64,000 nucleotides of DNA from an uncultured Eubacteriales bacterium (GTDB taxonomy: Bacteria > Bacillota > Clostridia > Christensenellales > UBA1242), in the NCBI GenBank assembly GCA_900551855.1, contig URXM01000001.1, forward strand, positions 124,001 through 188,000, written 5' to 3'. The position numbers were made by a program, and so were the translations under genes. Positions 15,789 through 24,465 of this stretch are shown here, in pieces; the first letter of the stretch is position 1, and each line of letters begins with the position of its first letter. The notes beneath the pieces are model-generated. The model made no database searches, was not told the origin of the DNA, and worked only from the letters and a program-made list of their open reading frames with translations.

Positions 15789-17378
15789 ATGAAAAAAAAT
15801 CAAGACGAAAAAAAATCAAAGATAAATAAAAAAGATGACAAAAAAAATGCCAACAGCTCTCACAAAAAAGAGAAAAGTCAAAAAGGTTTTTTATGGTTTT
15901 TGGGAGTTTCTGCTATGTCAGTTGCACTTTTGATAGGGTGCCAATTTTTCTTTGAAAACACTATTACGGGCAAAGAAAAATTTTACGATAACACAAAAAT
16001 AAACGGGATTGATGTTGGTGGGATGTCAGTTGCAGAAGCAGAGAATGTTGTTTTGACGGATATGTTAAACAGCAGAAAAGAGATTGAAATAGAACTTACA
16101 AGCAAAGACAAGAGTTGGACTTTATGTGGAAGTGACTTTGAAGTTTCAAACAAAATACAACCACTTATAGAACAGATTTCAAAATATGGCAAAGATGGAA
16201 ACTTTTTTCAAAATATGCAAAAGGCAAAACAAATCAAGGCAGAGGGGAAAGATTTTCAAATTTCTTACACCAATGTTTTGGCAGATATAGATGAAAAAAT
16301 AAATGATATTATTGATGAAGTAGAACAAGAAAGCAAACCTGCTTGTTTGGTTTTTCAACCAAATGAAGAACAGGTGTTTGCTGTTGATGAAGGACAAAAC
16401 GCCATAATTGTAAATCGTGATCAACTTTATCAAGAAATAGACAATGCTTTGACAAACAACAAAAAGGTAAAAATTGAAATACCGATTATTGAAATAGAAA
16501 ATCAAATTGACATTGAAGCATTGAAAGATAGCGTGGTATTGCGTGGAGAATTTTCAACATCTTATGCCACAAGTTCTGCAGAAAGGAAAAACAATGTGAA
16601 AAAGGCTATTGAAAGTTTCAATGGAATGATTGTTGAACCTGGACAAACGGTGTCATTTAATGAAACAACTGGTCCAAGAACGGAAGCACAGGGATATAAA
16701 AATGCACATATCATTGTAGGTGGAGTTTATGTTGATGGTGTAGGTGGTGGTGTCTGTCAAGCTTCCACAACTCTTTACAATGCCTTGCTTTTGTCTGATA
16801 TAGAAATTTTGAGTGTAAATCATCATTCGTTGCCGGCATCTTATGTGCCATTGTCTTTTGATGCAATGGTTTCGGGAAGTTATTCTGATTTGGTATTTAA
16901 AAATACTCTTGATAATCCTATTTATATCAAAACTTTTGCGGATGATTCAAATGTCACAGTGCAAATTTATGGTCAAAAATTTGAAGAAGGGTTGACAATA
17001 AAAAGAAGGGCGGAACTTGTCAAAATTTTACCTCATAATGGGGACAAAATCATTCCTGACACAAAAGGAGAATATTCAAACAGAATTTTATATAAGGGAG
17101 AATATTTAAGAATAAAATATCCAAGAGAAGGGTATGAAAGCAAAGGATATTTGCAGTATTACAAAAACGGAGAATTGGTGGAAGAAAAAGAGATAAGACA
17201 CGATTATTATTTGCCACAAGATGGAATTGTTATGGAAGGAGTTGAAAGTCCTGTTGAGGGGATGATTATTCCTGCAAGCGATGTAAAAATTATAAAGCCT
17301 CAAAAAGTCACAAAGGCATCAGAAGAAATTGTCAAAAACAAACTCGAAAAAACCAATCCAAGCGAATATAATCCATAA
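15789..17378 (+). CDS. VanW-domain envelope protein (YoaR-like)
   Basis: A 529-residue protein. A 38-residue, very charged cytoplasmic tail precedes a membrane segment (residues 37-58). That segment contains LIGC, which resembles a lipobox, so lipidation is possible. Residues 60-250 look like peptidoglycan-binding YoaR-type repeats (two FYDNTKINGIDVGGMS-like segments). The VanW domain follows with FNETTGPRTEAQGY, GGVYVDGVGGGVCQASTTLYNA and HHSLPASYVP. The C-terminus has a G5-like beta region. Such proteins act at the cell wall, by unknown chemistry. CATAAT ends six bases before the ATG and there is no Shine-Dalgarno sequence. Confidence 0.85.
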   Translation: MKKNQDEKKSKINKKDDKKNANSSHKKEKSQKGFLWFLGVSAMSVALLIGCQFFFENTITGKEKFYDNTKINGIDVGGMSVAEAENVVLTDMLNSRKEIEIELTSKDKSWTLCGSDFEVSNKIQPLIEQISKYGKDGNFFQNMQKAKQIKAEGKDFQISYTNVLADIDEKINDIIDEVEQESKPACLVFQPNEEQVFAVDEGQNAIIVNRDQLYQEIDNALTNNKKVKIEIPIIEIENQIDIEALKDSVVLRGEFSTSYATSSAERKNNVKKAIESFNGMIVEPGQTVSFNETTGPRTEAQGYKNAHIIVGGVYVDGVGGGVCQASTTLYNALLLSDIEILSVNHHSLPASYVPLSFDAMVSGSYSDLVFKNTLDNPIYIKTFADDSNVTVQIYGQKFEEGLTIKRRAELVKILPHNGDKIIPDTKGEYSNRILYKGEYLRIKYPREGYESKGYLQYYKNGELVEEKEIRHDYYLPQDGIVMEGVESPVEGMIIPASDVKIIKPQKVTKASEEIVKNKLEKTNPSEYNP

Positions 17379-17443
17379 CAAATTTTATTTTGGAGGTTTA
17401 ACTGAAAATTTAAATAAATTTTGAATATAATAAAATTATAATT

Positions 17444-18241
17444 ATGGCAAAAAAAGAAAGGAAGGAAAGAAAGACCTTATCTAAAAAATCAAAAATAATT
17501 CGTTCGTTGATTGTTATTGCAATTTTTACAGCAGTTATTGTTTTGGCATATTATGTTTTGGTTTGGACTGGTGCTTGGGAATATATAAACTCTGTTGACA
17601 AAATTAGACAACTGATTCTGTCTATGGGATTTTGGGGTAGATTTGCTTTTGTTATGTTGCAATTTTTGCAAGTCACATTTTTGCCAATTCCTTCAACAAT
17701 TTCCACACTTGCTGGAGTGCTAATTTATGGTCCTTTGCAGACGGCTCTTTTAAGCCTTGCCGGAATTATGCTTGGAAGTGTGTTGGCATTTTGGCTTGGA
17801 AGACAATTTGGAAGAAAGCTTGTTGCATTTATGGTAGGCGAAGAAACTTGCAAAAAATGGACTGACTTTTTGACAAAGGCAAAGTATTCATTTTTTGTGA
17901 TGATGGTTTTGCCTATTTTCCCTGATGATGTTTTGTGTTTGGTGGCTGGGCTTACTAATATGACTTGGAAATTTTTTGTCATTACAAATTTGATTGCAAG
18001 ACCGATTGGAATTTTTTTGACTTGCTATATAGGAAGCGGAGAGATAATACCTTATTATGGCTGGGGACTTGTTGCGTGGGCGTTTATAATTGTTCTAGTT
18101 GGAGTTTTGCTTTTTCTGTCTTTCAAATTTCGACCACAAATAGAATCTTTTTTAAAAAACAAATTCAAATCAAAAAAGACCATTTGCAATGTTGAGGCTG
18201 GGAAAGAATGTTTAAAAAGTGAAAGCGATAAAGATGATTGA
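17444..18241 (+). CDS. TVP38/TMEM64 (VTT-domain) membrane protein
   Basis: A 265-residue protein with five to six membrane helices. The VTT/SNARE-associated signature is present as FLPIPSTISTLAGVLIYGPLQ, then AGIMLGSVLAFWLGRQFGRK and FPDDVLCLVAGLTNM. DedA/TVP38 proteins are linked to lipid scrambling and membrane homeostasis. The N- and C-terminal tails are lysine-rich. TATAAT boxes lie 12 and one bases before the ATG and no ribosome site is close; a GGAGG at about 17392 is too far upstream. The gene converges on the small LysM gene. Confidence 0.85.
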   Translation: MAKKERKERKTLSKKSKIIRSLIVIAIFTAVIVLAYYVLVWTGAWEYINSVDKIRQLILSMGFWGRFAFVMLQFLQVTFLPIPSTISTLAGVLIYGPLQTALLSLAGIMLGSVLAFWLGRQFGRKLVAFMVGEETCKKWTDFLTKAKYSFFVMMVLPIFPDDVLCLVAGLTNMTWKFFVITNLIARPIGIFLTCYIGSGEIIPYYGWGLVAWAFIIVLVGVLLFLSFKFRPQIESFLKNKFKSKKTICNVEAGKECLKSESDKDD

Positions 18242-18274
18242 AAAAAATGCTTCAAAAAACGAAGAAAAGAAGGA

Positions 18275-18442
18275 CTAATTTTTGTTTAACACAATGAAAA
18301 TTCCTTCTTTTATTTGTTTTGGAGAGAGATTGTTGTCAAGCAATATTTTTGTGCTGTCTATATTGTATTTTTGTGAAATTATTTTCAAGTTTTCGCCTTT
18401 TTTAACTTGATAATATGGAAAAGGTATTTTTTTCATACTCAT
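18275..18442 (-). CDS. 55-residue single-LysM protein
   Basis: A tiny protein made of little more than one LysM fold: after MSMKKIPFPYY comes QVKKGENLKIISQKYNI (the 'V..GdtL..Ia..y.i' motif), a helix with LLDNNLS, and KEGIFIVLNKN matching the LysM end 'l..G..l.iP'. There is no signal peptide. GGAG lies about 14 bases before the ATG at 18442. LysM domains bind N-acetylglucosamine polymers; in spore formers, small LysM proteins also occur on spore coats. It is convergent with the VTT gene. The family call is good, the role unknown. Confidence 0.75.
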   Translation of the reverse strand: MSMKKIPFPYYQVKKGENLKIISQKYNIDSTKILLDNNLSPKQIKEGIFIVLNKN

Positions 18443-18523
18443 ACTTTGTCTTAATTCTCCTTTATTTTGATTGATATATCTTATTAGTCATAAATCAGCA
18501 AAAATTCTTATAAATTAAAATAT

Positions 18524-20086
18524 ATGAAATCAATCTTTAAAAATGTTGCAATTATCACAGTTTTTTCTTTGCTGACAAGGATGTTGGGATTTTTCTTTCG
18601 CATTTTTCTTTCCAGAACAATTGGAGCAGAAGCACTTGGCATGTATCAAGTGGCTCTTTCTATATTTATGGTGCTTTTGACAATTGTTTCAAGTGGGTTT
18701 ACTTTGATTATTTCAAGAATGACTGCAAGTTATAGGGTTGGTGCAAAAAGAAAAGAAATTGGAAGTCTTGTCACTTCAAGTTTGTTTGTTGGACTTGCTG
18801 TAAGCGTGCTTCTTTGTTTGATAATACTCCTTTTCAGAAATTTGTTTGCAAATCTTTTTACTGACAAAAACTGCATTTATATATTGATTATTTTGTTGCC
18901 GTCTCTAATTTTTTCTGCAATTTACAGTGTTTTTCGTGGGGCAATGTGGGGAGATGACAACTACTTTGGGCTTTGCGTTTCCGAACTTTTGGAGCAAATT
19001 GTCAAAATTGCTATCTGTGTGCTTTTGCTCGCGTCAGGTATGACTGCTTTGCAAAATGCAATGTCTGTTGCGTGGTCTTTTACTCTGTCCTGTCTAGTTT
19101 CGGCATTTTTTGTGATGTTGCTATATTTTTTCTATGGTGGAAAATTAAACAAACCAACCAAAATATATAAAAAAGTTATCAGACAATCTGCACCAATAAC
19201 AGGAGTAAGAGTCGCAGGTAGTTTTGTCCAACCGCTTGTTGCATTGATTTTGCCTGCTCAACTTATGGCAGCAGGATATACTTCTTCTCAAGCTATGAGT
19301 CTTTATGGTATTGCACTTGGAATGACCTTTCCTTTTTTGTATCTTCCTTCTGCACTGATTGGCTCGCTTGCGACAGCGCTTGTCCCTGACATCTCTATGG
19401 CGATGGTGCAAAATGACACAAAACATATTGAAACAAGAGTTCAATCTTCTCTTTTGTTTTCTATGTTTGTTTCGTTTATGATAGTTCCTGTGTTTATGGC
19501 AATAGGGGACAAGTTTGGAGTTTTTATTTATGACAACGAATTGAGTGGAAAACTTTTGCAGTATGCTGCTTGGATCATGATTCCAATGGGAATAACAAAC
19601 ATTTCTTCTGCCGTTTTAAATTCGGTTGGGTTGGAAGTGAAATCGTTTATCAATTATATTATTGGTGGCGTTTTCTTGTTTGTTTCAATTTTGTCTTTAA
19701 CAAAATTTATAGGCATCAATGCACTTGTGATAGGAATGGGCGTTTCTTCAATTATTACTTCAGTTTTAAACTTGATTATGTTGAGGAAAAAATTGAAGAT
19801 AGAAATAAATATCAAAAAAAATCTTTTGCAATTTATTTTGTTTTCCATTCCAACTGTGGCACTAACTTCGTTTATTAGTTCTTTGCTTTCCTATATTTTT
19901 CCTATGTTTTTTGACATTGTGATTTCAACATTTATTGGAGTGATTGTATATGTAATTTTATGTTCTTTTTTCAATGTTGTAAACATCTCTGTTTATGCGG
20001 TAAAACTTAAAGAAAAAATATCTGAAAAATCAAATATTTTGAAAATTAAAAGAAAAAATAGAAAAAAATCACAAAAAATCCAATAA
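18524..20086 (+). CDS. SpoVB/MurJ-like polysaccharide flippase (MOP superfamily)
   Basis: A 520-residue, roughly 14-helix protein. The N-terminus (SLLTRMLGFFFRIFLSRTIGAEALGMYQ) is the typical start of SpoVB/MurJ/Wzx-like transporters, and GSLATALVPDISMA near residue 280 fits the family. These proteins flip lipid-linked wall precursors or polymers across the membrane; SpoVB acts in spore cortex formation. No Shine-Dalgarno sequence is seen; an AT box sits seven bases before the ATG. It precedes the DUF421-DUF4363 pair, also common in spore formers. Confidence 0.85.
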   Translation: MKSIFKNVAIITVFSLLTRMLGFFFRIFLSRTIGAEALGMYQVALSIFMVLLTIVSSGFTLIISRMTASYRVGAKRKEIGSLVTSSLFVGLAVSVLLCLIILLFRNLFANLFTDKNCIYILIILLPSLIFSAIYSVFRGAMWGDDNYFGLCVSELLEQIVKIAICVLLLASGMTALQNAMSVAWSFTLSCLVSAFFVMLLYFFYGGKLNKPTKIYKKVIRQSAPITGVRVAGSFVQPLVALILPAQLMAAGYTSSQAMSLYGIALGMTFPFLYLPSALIGSLATALVPDISMAMVQNDTKHIETRVQSSLLFSMFVSFMIVPVFMAIGDKFGVFIYDNELSGKLLQYAAWIMIPMGITNISSAVLNSVGLEVKSFINYIIGGVFLFVSILSLTKFIGINALVIGMGVSSIITSVLNLIMLRKKLKIEINIKKNLLQFILFSIPTVALTSFISSLLSYIFPMFFDIVISTFIGVIVYVILCSFFNVVNISVYAVKLKEKISEKSNILKIKRKNRKKSQKIQ

Positions 20087-20121
20087 AAATCAAATTTTTG
20101 TGTTAATTTTTGAAAATTACT

Positions 20122-20127
20122 TATAAT
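20122..20127 (+). promoter_or_regulatory. -10 box six bases before the DUF421 start
   Basis: TATAAT followed by ATTTTT and then ATG at 20134. A weak TTGTGT lies 18 bases upstream. It predicts a leaderless transcript and decides against the TTG at 20110 as start. Confidence 0.5.
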
Positions 20128-20133
20128 ATTTTT

Positions 20134-20853
20134 ATGTTAACAATAGTTGTAAGAGCAATAATTATTTATTTAGTGGTTTTGTTTTTATACAGGCTTATGG
20201 GCAAAAGGCAACTTGGACAAATGCAACCTTTTGAGCTTGTTTTGACTCTTATTATTGCTGATCTTGCCACAATACCTATGGCTGAAGTTTCTGTCCCTGT
20301 TTTGCACGGGATAGTCCCTTTGTTAACACTTGTTATTGTCCATTTTGTATTGACTTTGCTGTGTAAATTAAGCAATAAATTTTCCTCTTTTTTGAGTGGA
20401 AAACCTGTGATTGTGATAAATCCAAATGGGATAGATTATAAGGCACTAAAAAATTTAAACATATCTGTTGATGATGTTTTTGAAGCAATAAGAGGGTGCG
20501 GGTATTTTAAAATAGAGCAAATTCAATATGCAATTATGGAAACCAATGGAAAAATGAGTGTTTTGCCTAAGAGCCTTTATTCTCCAGTTACGATTGGAGA
20601 TATGAAAATAAAAACAGAGAAGAGTGCCATTCCTGTAAACATTATCAATGAAGGAAAAATTGTAAAACAAAATCTTGCAATTGCAAACATAAGCGAAATT
20701 GATGTAAAAAACATTTTGCAAAAAGCAAATATAAAAAAAGTTAAAGATGTGCTTATTTTGACTGTTGATAAAAACGGTGATGTTTACATACAAAAATTTA
20801 ATGACAAATATCTCACGATGCAACTTAAACAGTTGGGGTCGGTGGAAGAATGA
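20134..20853 (+). CDS. DUF421 (YetF-like) membrane protein
   Basis: A 239-residue protein with three N-terminal helices (YLVVLFLYRLMGKRQLGQMQPFE is the family hallmark), followed by a cytoplasmic alpha/beta domain with GKPVIVINPNG and LPKSLYSPV. YetF/DUF421 proteins are widespread in spore-forming bacteria and have been linked to spore membrane function. The TTG at 20110 gives a longer frame, but the -10 box lies inside that extension, so ATG 20134 is preferred. The stop overlaps the start of the DUF4363 gene by four bases. Confidence 0.9.
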   Translation: MLTIVVRAIIIYLVVLFLYRLMGKRQLGQMQPFELVLTLIIADLATIPMAEVSVPVLHGIVPLLTLVIVHFVLTLLCKLSNKFSSFLSGKPVIVINPNGIDYKALKNLNISVDDVFEAIRGCGYFKIEQIQYAIMETNGKMSVLPKSLYSPVTIGDMKIKTEKSAIPVNIINEGKIVKQNLAIANISEIDVKNILQKANIKKVKDVLILTVDKNGDVYIQKFNDKYLTMQLKQLGSVEE

Positions 20854-21251
20854 CTAAGTATATGTGGTTTAAATTGGTGTCTGTTTTTGTGATTGTTGGG
20901 ACTCTGATTGCTATTTGTGTGGTAGAGGACAGACTGATAATAAATTCTTTTAAAGAAATTCAAAATTATTGCTATGAAATTGAAGAAGTGGCAAAAAACA
21001 ATGGCATTGTTGATGGAGAAGTGGCAAGCTTGGTTGACAATTTGGAATATTCTTGGACAGTCAACGAAAGCAAAATGTGTTTTATGGTCAATCATAAAGC
21101 TATCGAACAAATGGGTGTGGAAATAGTGAGACTAAAAACATACATAGATGAAGATGAGCCTATTGAATTTTTTGTTTCTTTGGAACTTATAAAACATTAT
21201 CTTGAAACTTTTCAACATTTCATGGGGGCAAGTTTTCACAACATTTTATAA
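20850..21251 (+). CDS. DUF4363 family protein
   Basis: A 133-residue protein with one N-terminal membrane helix (residues 8-27) and an outside helical domain. The segment EIEEVAKNNGIVDGE, a tryptophan (YSWTVNESKMCFMVNH) and HYLETFQHFMG fit the DUF4363 pattern. It is translationally coupled to the DUF421 gene (ATGA overlap), the usual pairing in Clostridia, so the two likely work together at a membrane. The molecular role is unknown. Confidence 0.75.
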   Translation: MTKYMWFKLVSVFVIVGTLIAICVVEDRLIINSFKEIQNYCYEIEEVAKNNGIVDGEVASLVDNLEYSWTVNESKMCFMVNHKAIEQMGVEIVRLKTYIDEDEPIEFFVSLELIKHYLETFQHFMGASFHNIL

Positions 21252-21280
21252 AACAAAAAAAAATAGTGAGTTTTAGTCAA

Positions 21281-21296
21281 GCAATTTTGAAACTAG
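21281..21296 (+). repeat. Left boundary sequence of the mobile island
   Basis: GCAATTTTGAAACTAG matches, in opposite orientation, 28871-28888 (GCAA, two extra bases, TTTTGAAACTAG). The two sites lie just outside the genes of the 7.6-kb island. Confidence 0.4.
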
Positions 21297-21310
21297 CGGT
21301 ATTTTTAGAG

Positions 21311-21361
21311 AAAGAAAAGAGTATAAATTAAGTTTTATCTTAAAATATACTCTTTTTCTTT
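21311..21361. terminator. Bidirectional terminator
   Basis: AAAGAAAAGAGTATA pairs with TATACTCTTTTTCTTT (one bulge), with an inner TTAAG/CTTAA. It lies between the DUF4363 gene and the converging recombinase gene. Confidence 0.7.
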
Positions 21362-21448
21362 TGTTTTATTATTGCTCTAGAGAAAATAGAATAAGTTTAA
21401 TATGGGGAACAAATATTTACATATATTTTTTGTATTAAGTTTGTATAG

Positions 21449-22951
21449 TTATATTACCACATACACATCATAAGATTTGGAGTAAATTCTTGTTGTGCCA
21501 CCTTTGAATGTGCGTTGGGTGGTGTGGGTTTCGGTGAAAAGTTTTTTAGATGCTTGCTCGGTGGTTTGTGGCTGGTTTATAGAGTAATTAAGATAGATTT
21601 CAATTTTCTCGTCATACACCCTAATCTGCTTTATGAAAAGTTCTATGGCTTTATTTGGGCATTTTTTCATTGTGTATTTAAAGAAATTTTGAATATCTTC
21701 TTTTGTTAGATCAAAGCGTTCTTTTGATTGCTCTACAACTAACTTTTCTTGCAAATCTTTCTTTTGTTTTTCTAGTTCTTCAAGTCGAGATTTTGTTGTG
21801 TCTGTTAATATCCCTTTTTCTATTGCTATCATAATATTTGAAATAGCGGTATTGGTTCTTTGCAATTCATTTTTTAATGCATTAAGAGAGTTGTTATTTC
21901 CAACTCTCTTTTTATGAAGTTCATAGATTTTGGTAGAAAGTTCTTCTAAATTTTCTGGAATATTGAATTGAGATATTAAGAATTTATCAATCACGCTTTC
22001 AATAAAGGTTTTATCAATGATTCCAACTAAACAATTTCTTTTCTTGGTAGTTATGCATTTGTAATATCGTATAGTTTGTCCATTAGAAGAAATTGCAGAC
22101 ACAGGATACATTTTTCTATCACAACACCCACAATAAATTCTATCTTTCAACCTAAATATTTCGTGATTGTCTTTTCGGCAACCATATCGGTTTGCGTCAA
22201 GTCTTTTCTTTACATTTTGGAATAGTTCTTGTGATATGATAGGTGGATAGATTTTATCGTAAACTTTACCATTTAATCTATAAACACCTGTGTAAAATTC
22301 ATTCTTTAAATAGTGCCTTATGGTTTCTGGAATAAACTTTTTACCTTTGTTGGTTATATTTTCTTTTTCAAAATCTCTACAAATTTGAAGTATTGTTTTA
22401 CCACTCGCATAATCTTCAAATACTCGTTTAACAATACTTGCTTCATCTTCATTTATTTTTAGCATTTTGTTTTCTTTTACATATCCAAATGGAACTGAGC
22501 CTATACAATGTCCTTTCATTCGTGATTCGTGAAGTCCACGACTTACTTTTTGTGCTAATTCTTCGCTGAAATATTGGTTCATACCTTCAAGCAGGCTTTC
22601 AAGTAAAACTCCTTCTGGTGTTTCAGGTATGTTTTCCATAGCGGACAATAGTTTTATTCCATTATCTTTTAGGTGCTTTCTATGAATTGCTGATTCATAT
22701 TTGTTTCTTGCAAATCTATCAAGTTTATAGACTAACACATAGTCCCACTTTTTGTTATTGCTGTCCTTTAACATTCTTTGAAAGGCTTCTCTCTCGTCCG
22801 TTGTGCCAGAGATTGCTCGGTCTATGTATGAATCTACGATAACTATATCATTCCGTTTAGCAAAATCTTGGCAAACATGAACTTGACCTTCGATTGATTG
22901 CTCTGTTTGGTTGTTGCTACTGTATCTCGCATATATTACTGCTGTTTTCAC
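21449..22951 (-). CDS. Large serine recombinase
   Basis: A 500-residue integrase. The start is GTG at 22951, eight bases after GGAG; a longer frame reaching 23113 has no ribosome site and crosses a hairpin. The catalytic domain starts at once with AVIYARYSS (catalytic Ser11), then EQSIEGQ, DRAISGT and YKLDRFARN. The recombinase domain spans about 150-260 (GSVPFGYVKEN, IRHYLKNEFYTGVYRLNGK). A zinc ribbon (YCGCCDRKM, later YKCITTKKRNC) and a coiled coil follow. Such enzymes integrate and excise phages or conjugative elements. It is the last gene of the element's minus-strand run, downstream of the Rep-like gene. Confidence 0.93.
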   Translation of the reverse strand: MKTAVIYARYSSNNQTEQSIEGQVHVCQDFAKRNDIVIVDSYIDRAISGTTDEREAFQRMLKDSNNKKWDYVLVYKLDRFARNKYESAIHRKHLKDNGIKLLSAMENIPETPEGVLLESLLEGMNQYFSEELAQKVSRGLHESRMKGHCIGSVPFGYVKENKMLKINEDEASIVKRVFEDYASGKTILQICRDFEKENITNKGKKFIPETIRHYLKNEFYTGVYRLNGKVYDKIYPPIISQELFQNVKKRLDANRYGCRKDNHEIFRLKDRIYCGCCDRKMYPVSAISSNGQTIRYYKCITTKKRNCLVGIIDKTFIESVIDKFLISQFNIPENLEELSTKIYELHKKRVGNNNSLNALKNELQRTNTAISNIMIAIEKGILTDTTKSRLEELEKQKKDLQEKLVVEQSKERFDLTKEDIQNFFKYTMKKCPNKAIELFIKQIRVYDEKIEIYLNYSINQPQTTEQASKKLFTETHTTQRTFKGGTTRIYSKSYDVYVVI

Positions 22952-23042
22952 TTCTTTTTCTCCTTTTATTCTATTTTTCTGTCTTTCGACAGGGGCGAAA
23001 CAAACGGAAACGAATTGTTGTTTTTTAATTTTAAATTTTAGA

Positions 23043-23090
23043 ACTATTGTCAAAGGTTGTGAAACAATGCACTTTACCTTTGACAATAGT
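23043..23090. repeat. 14-base inverted repeat between rep and recombinase genes
   Basis: ACTATTGTCAAAGG and CCTTTGACAATAGT form a perfect 14-base stem with a 20-base loop. On the minus strand there is no T run after it, so it is not a simple terminator. It may be a nick site, an attenuator or an operator. Confidence 0.65.
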
Positions 23091-23121
23091 GAGTTTTCGT
23101 TTAAACTTCGCACCCGAAAGA

Positions 23122-23988
23122 CTAATTACTCTTTGGCATTTCACTGATAACTTCTGGACTAACTTTACCCATAACAACACCTTCGTCAATGCAAAGAAAG
23201 TCATCAAAGAGAAGTAGTTTTCTATCTTCCTGTCCTATGGTGCAAACGATATCACTTTCTAAAATGTCCGAGATAAAGTATGTTTGCAGATGCTTTGAGT
23301 AGACAACTCTTTCGCCAGTCTTTCTAATATATTTGAGAATATATGAAATTGCTTGATAGACAAGAGAACTATGTTCAATCTCTTTAAAATCGTTTCTACC
23401 AAATCTATCTAAAAAGAAAGTGTTTTGGTATGTTATCTGCATTTTATGAGTCTTTGTAGAATAGTCTTTGGTTTCAATAATCTCTCCAATCATTTTCGGT
23501 ATCACAAAAATTCCGTGAAAGTGGAGTCTATTATTTATAGGGCTTCGTTCCCAAACTCCAATATATTTCCAGCCTTTGCGGTTAGATAGATGTCTTAAAC
23601 AATTTAGTAGTTTCTTTTTAAATTCTTCTTCGCTTAATTTTTTACTATCATAGGTAAATGTGCAAAAGTGCGTCCATTGTTGTAAATTCACTTTTCTATA
23701 TAGCCTTGTAAGTCTAACAATTCGATTTCGCTTTTCCTTATTTAAAACTTTCTTAACTATCTCTTTTGACTTCTCAATATCTTTAACTTCTTTATCTATT
23801 TCTTCAACTGCTTCTTTAATTTTTTCACTCTTAACTTTATCTTTCTTACTTTCTAAAATTTCCTTAACTTTTTCTTCGTTTTTATCTTTCTTAACTTTTC
23901 TTTTCTTACTTTTCCACGGTTGCGTGGTATGAGGAATAGCGATGTAATGACTACCGTCAAAATATACTTTACTTTTTGGATAGTGCAT
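23122..23988 (-). CDS. HUH endonuclease, rolling-circle Rep-like protein
   Basis: A 288-residue protein. Residues 25-90 are a highly charged lysine/glutamate coiled-coil region. The catalytic domain starts with FCTFTYDSKK (motif 1, residues 108-117), then GVWERSP and LHFHGIFVIP (HFH metal site, 156-158), and YQAISYILKYIRKTGE with candidate nucleophile Tyr216 or Tyr220 and Lys219. This order matches rolling-circle replication initiators and relaxase-like Reps. GGGAGG precedes the ATG. It probably nicks the excised element to start its copying or transfer. Sequence is divergent; the HUH call rests on the motif order. Confidence 0.75.
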   Translation of the reverse strand: MHYPKSKVYFDGSHYIAIPHTTQPWKSKKRKVKKDKNEEKVKEILESKKDKVKSEKIKEAVEEIDKEVKDIEKSKEIVKKVLNKEKRNRIVRLTRLYRKVNLQQWTHFCTFTYDSKKLSEEEFKKKLLNCLRHLSNRKGWKYIGVWERSPINNRLHFHGIFVIPKMIGEIIETKDYSTKTHKMQITYQNTFFLDRFGRNDFKEIEHSSLVYQAISYILKYIRKTGERVVYSKHLQTYFISDILESDIVCTIGQEDRKLLLFDDFLCIDEGVVMGKVSPEVISEMPKSN

Positions 23989-24091
23989 TTTGTTCCTCCC
24001 TTGCTTTTGTGATTAGATTTAAAATTTCCAAGAAAAAATCTTCTTTAAGAAGTGATAAATCTAACACCTTTTCAACTTTTAATGTTCGCAT
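23969..24091 (-). CDS. 40-residue protein preceding the Rep-like gene
   Basis: An ATG at 24091 follows GGAG with nine-base spacing. The product is a short amphipathic helix-rich peptide (VLDLSLLKEDFFLEILNLI) and overlaps the Rep-like start by 20 bases, so translation is probably coupled. It may be a copy-control protein or a leader that couples translation; no family is recognised. Confidence 0.5.
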   Translation of the reverse strand: MRTLKVEKVLDLSLLKEDFFLEILNLITKAREEQNALSKK

Positions 24092-24429
24092 TTCTTTAAC
24101 TCCTTTTTTGTAAAATTTGGAATTAAAAAAGACATAGAAAAATATTTTTCTATGCCCATAAAATGCAACCACTGACTCTTAAATTTTGGCTCAGAGCATA
24201 CCAATAAACTAACTTCTCGGCTTGCCATTTTGCGTTGTCTAATTTAATTTCAAGAAGAGAATAGCATAAATGATTTAAAAATGTAAGGAACTAAACTAGT
24301 ACAAAACTAGTACTTTTTCCCAACAAAACCCAAACAAACTTGTAGTTTTTGGTAAAAAGTTGCACGATTTTTGCTATTCTTCTCTAAATACAGCCACAAA
24401 AAAGGGTGAAAGTTAAGGCAATATTCAAA
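24092..24429. other. Regulatory gap upstream of the Rep-like operon
   Basis: This stretch holds two direct copies of AAACTAGTAC at 24293-24302 and 24304-24313. The same AAACTAGTA core occurs at the right island boundary, and AAACTAG at the left. Partly inverted AGAATAGC / GCTATTCT arms at 24258-24265 and 24373-24380 enclose them. No gene is seen. It probably carries the promoter of the rep-recombinase transcript and binding sites for an element protein. Confidence 0.45.
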
Positions 24430-24459
24430 AAATATTCCACTTTTTATCGTGGAATATTT
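24430..24459 (-). terminator. Terminator of the sigma-like gene
   Basis: AAATATTCCAC and GTGGAATATTT form a perfect 11-base stem with an eight-base loop; on the minus strand a run of six T follows. Confidence 0.85.
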
Positions 24460-24465
24460 GAAATA

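Noticed and set aside
22952..23113. 54-residue N-terminal extension of the serine recombinase
   Set aside because: It crosses the 23043-23090 inverted repeat and lacks a ribosome site; GTG 22951 has GGAG and puts the catalytic motif at the usual position.
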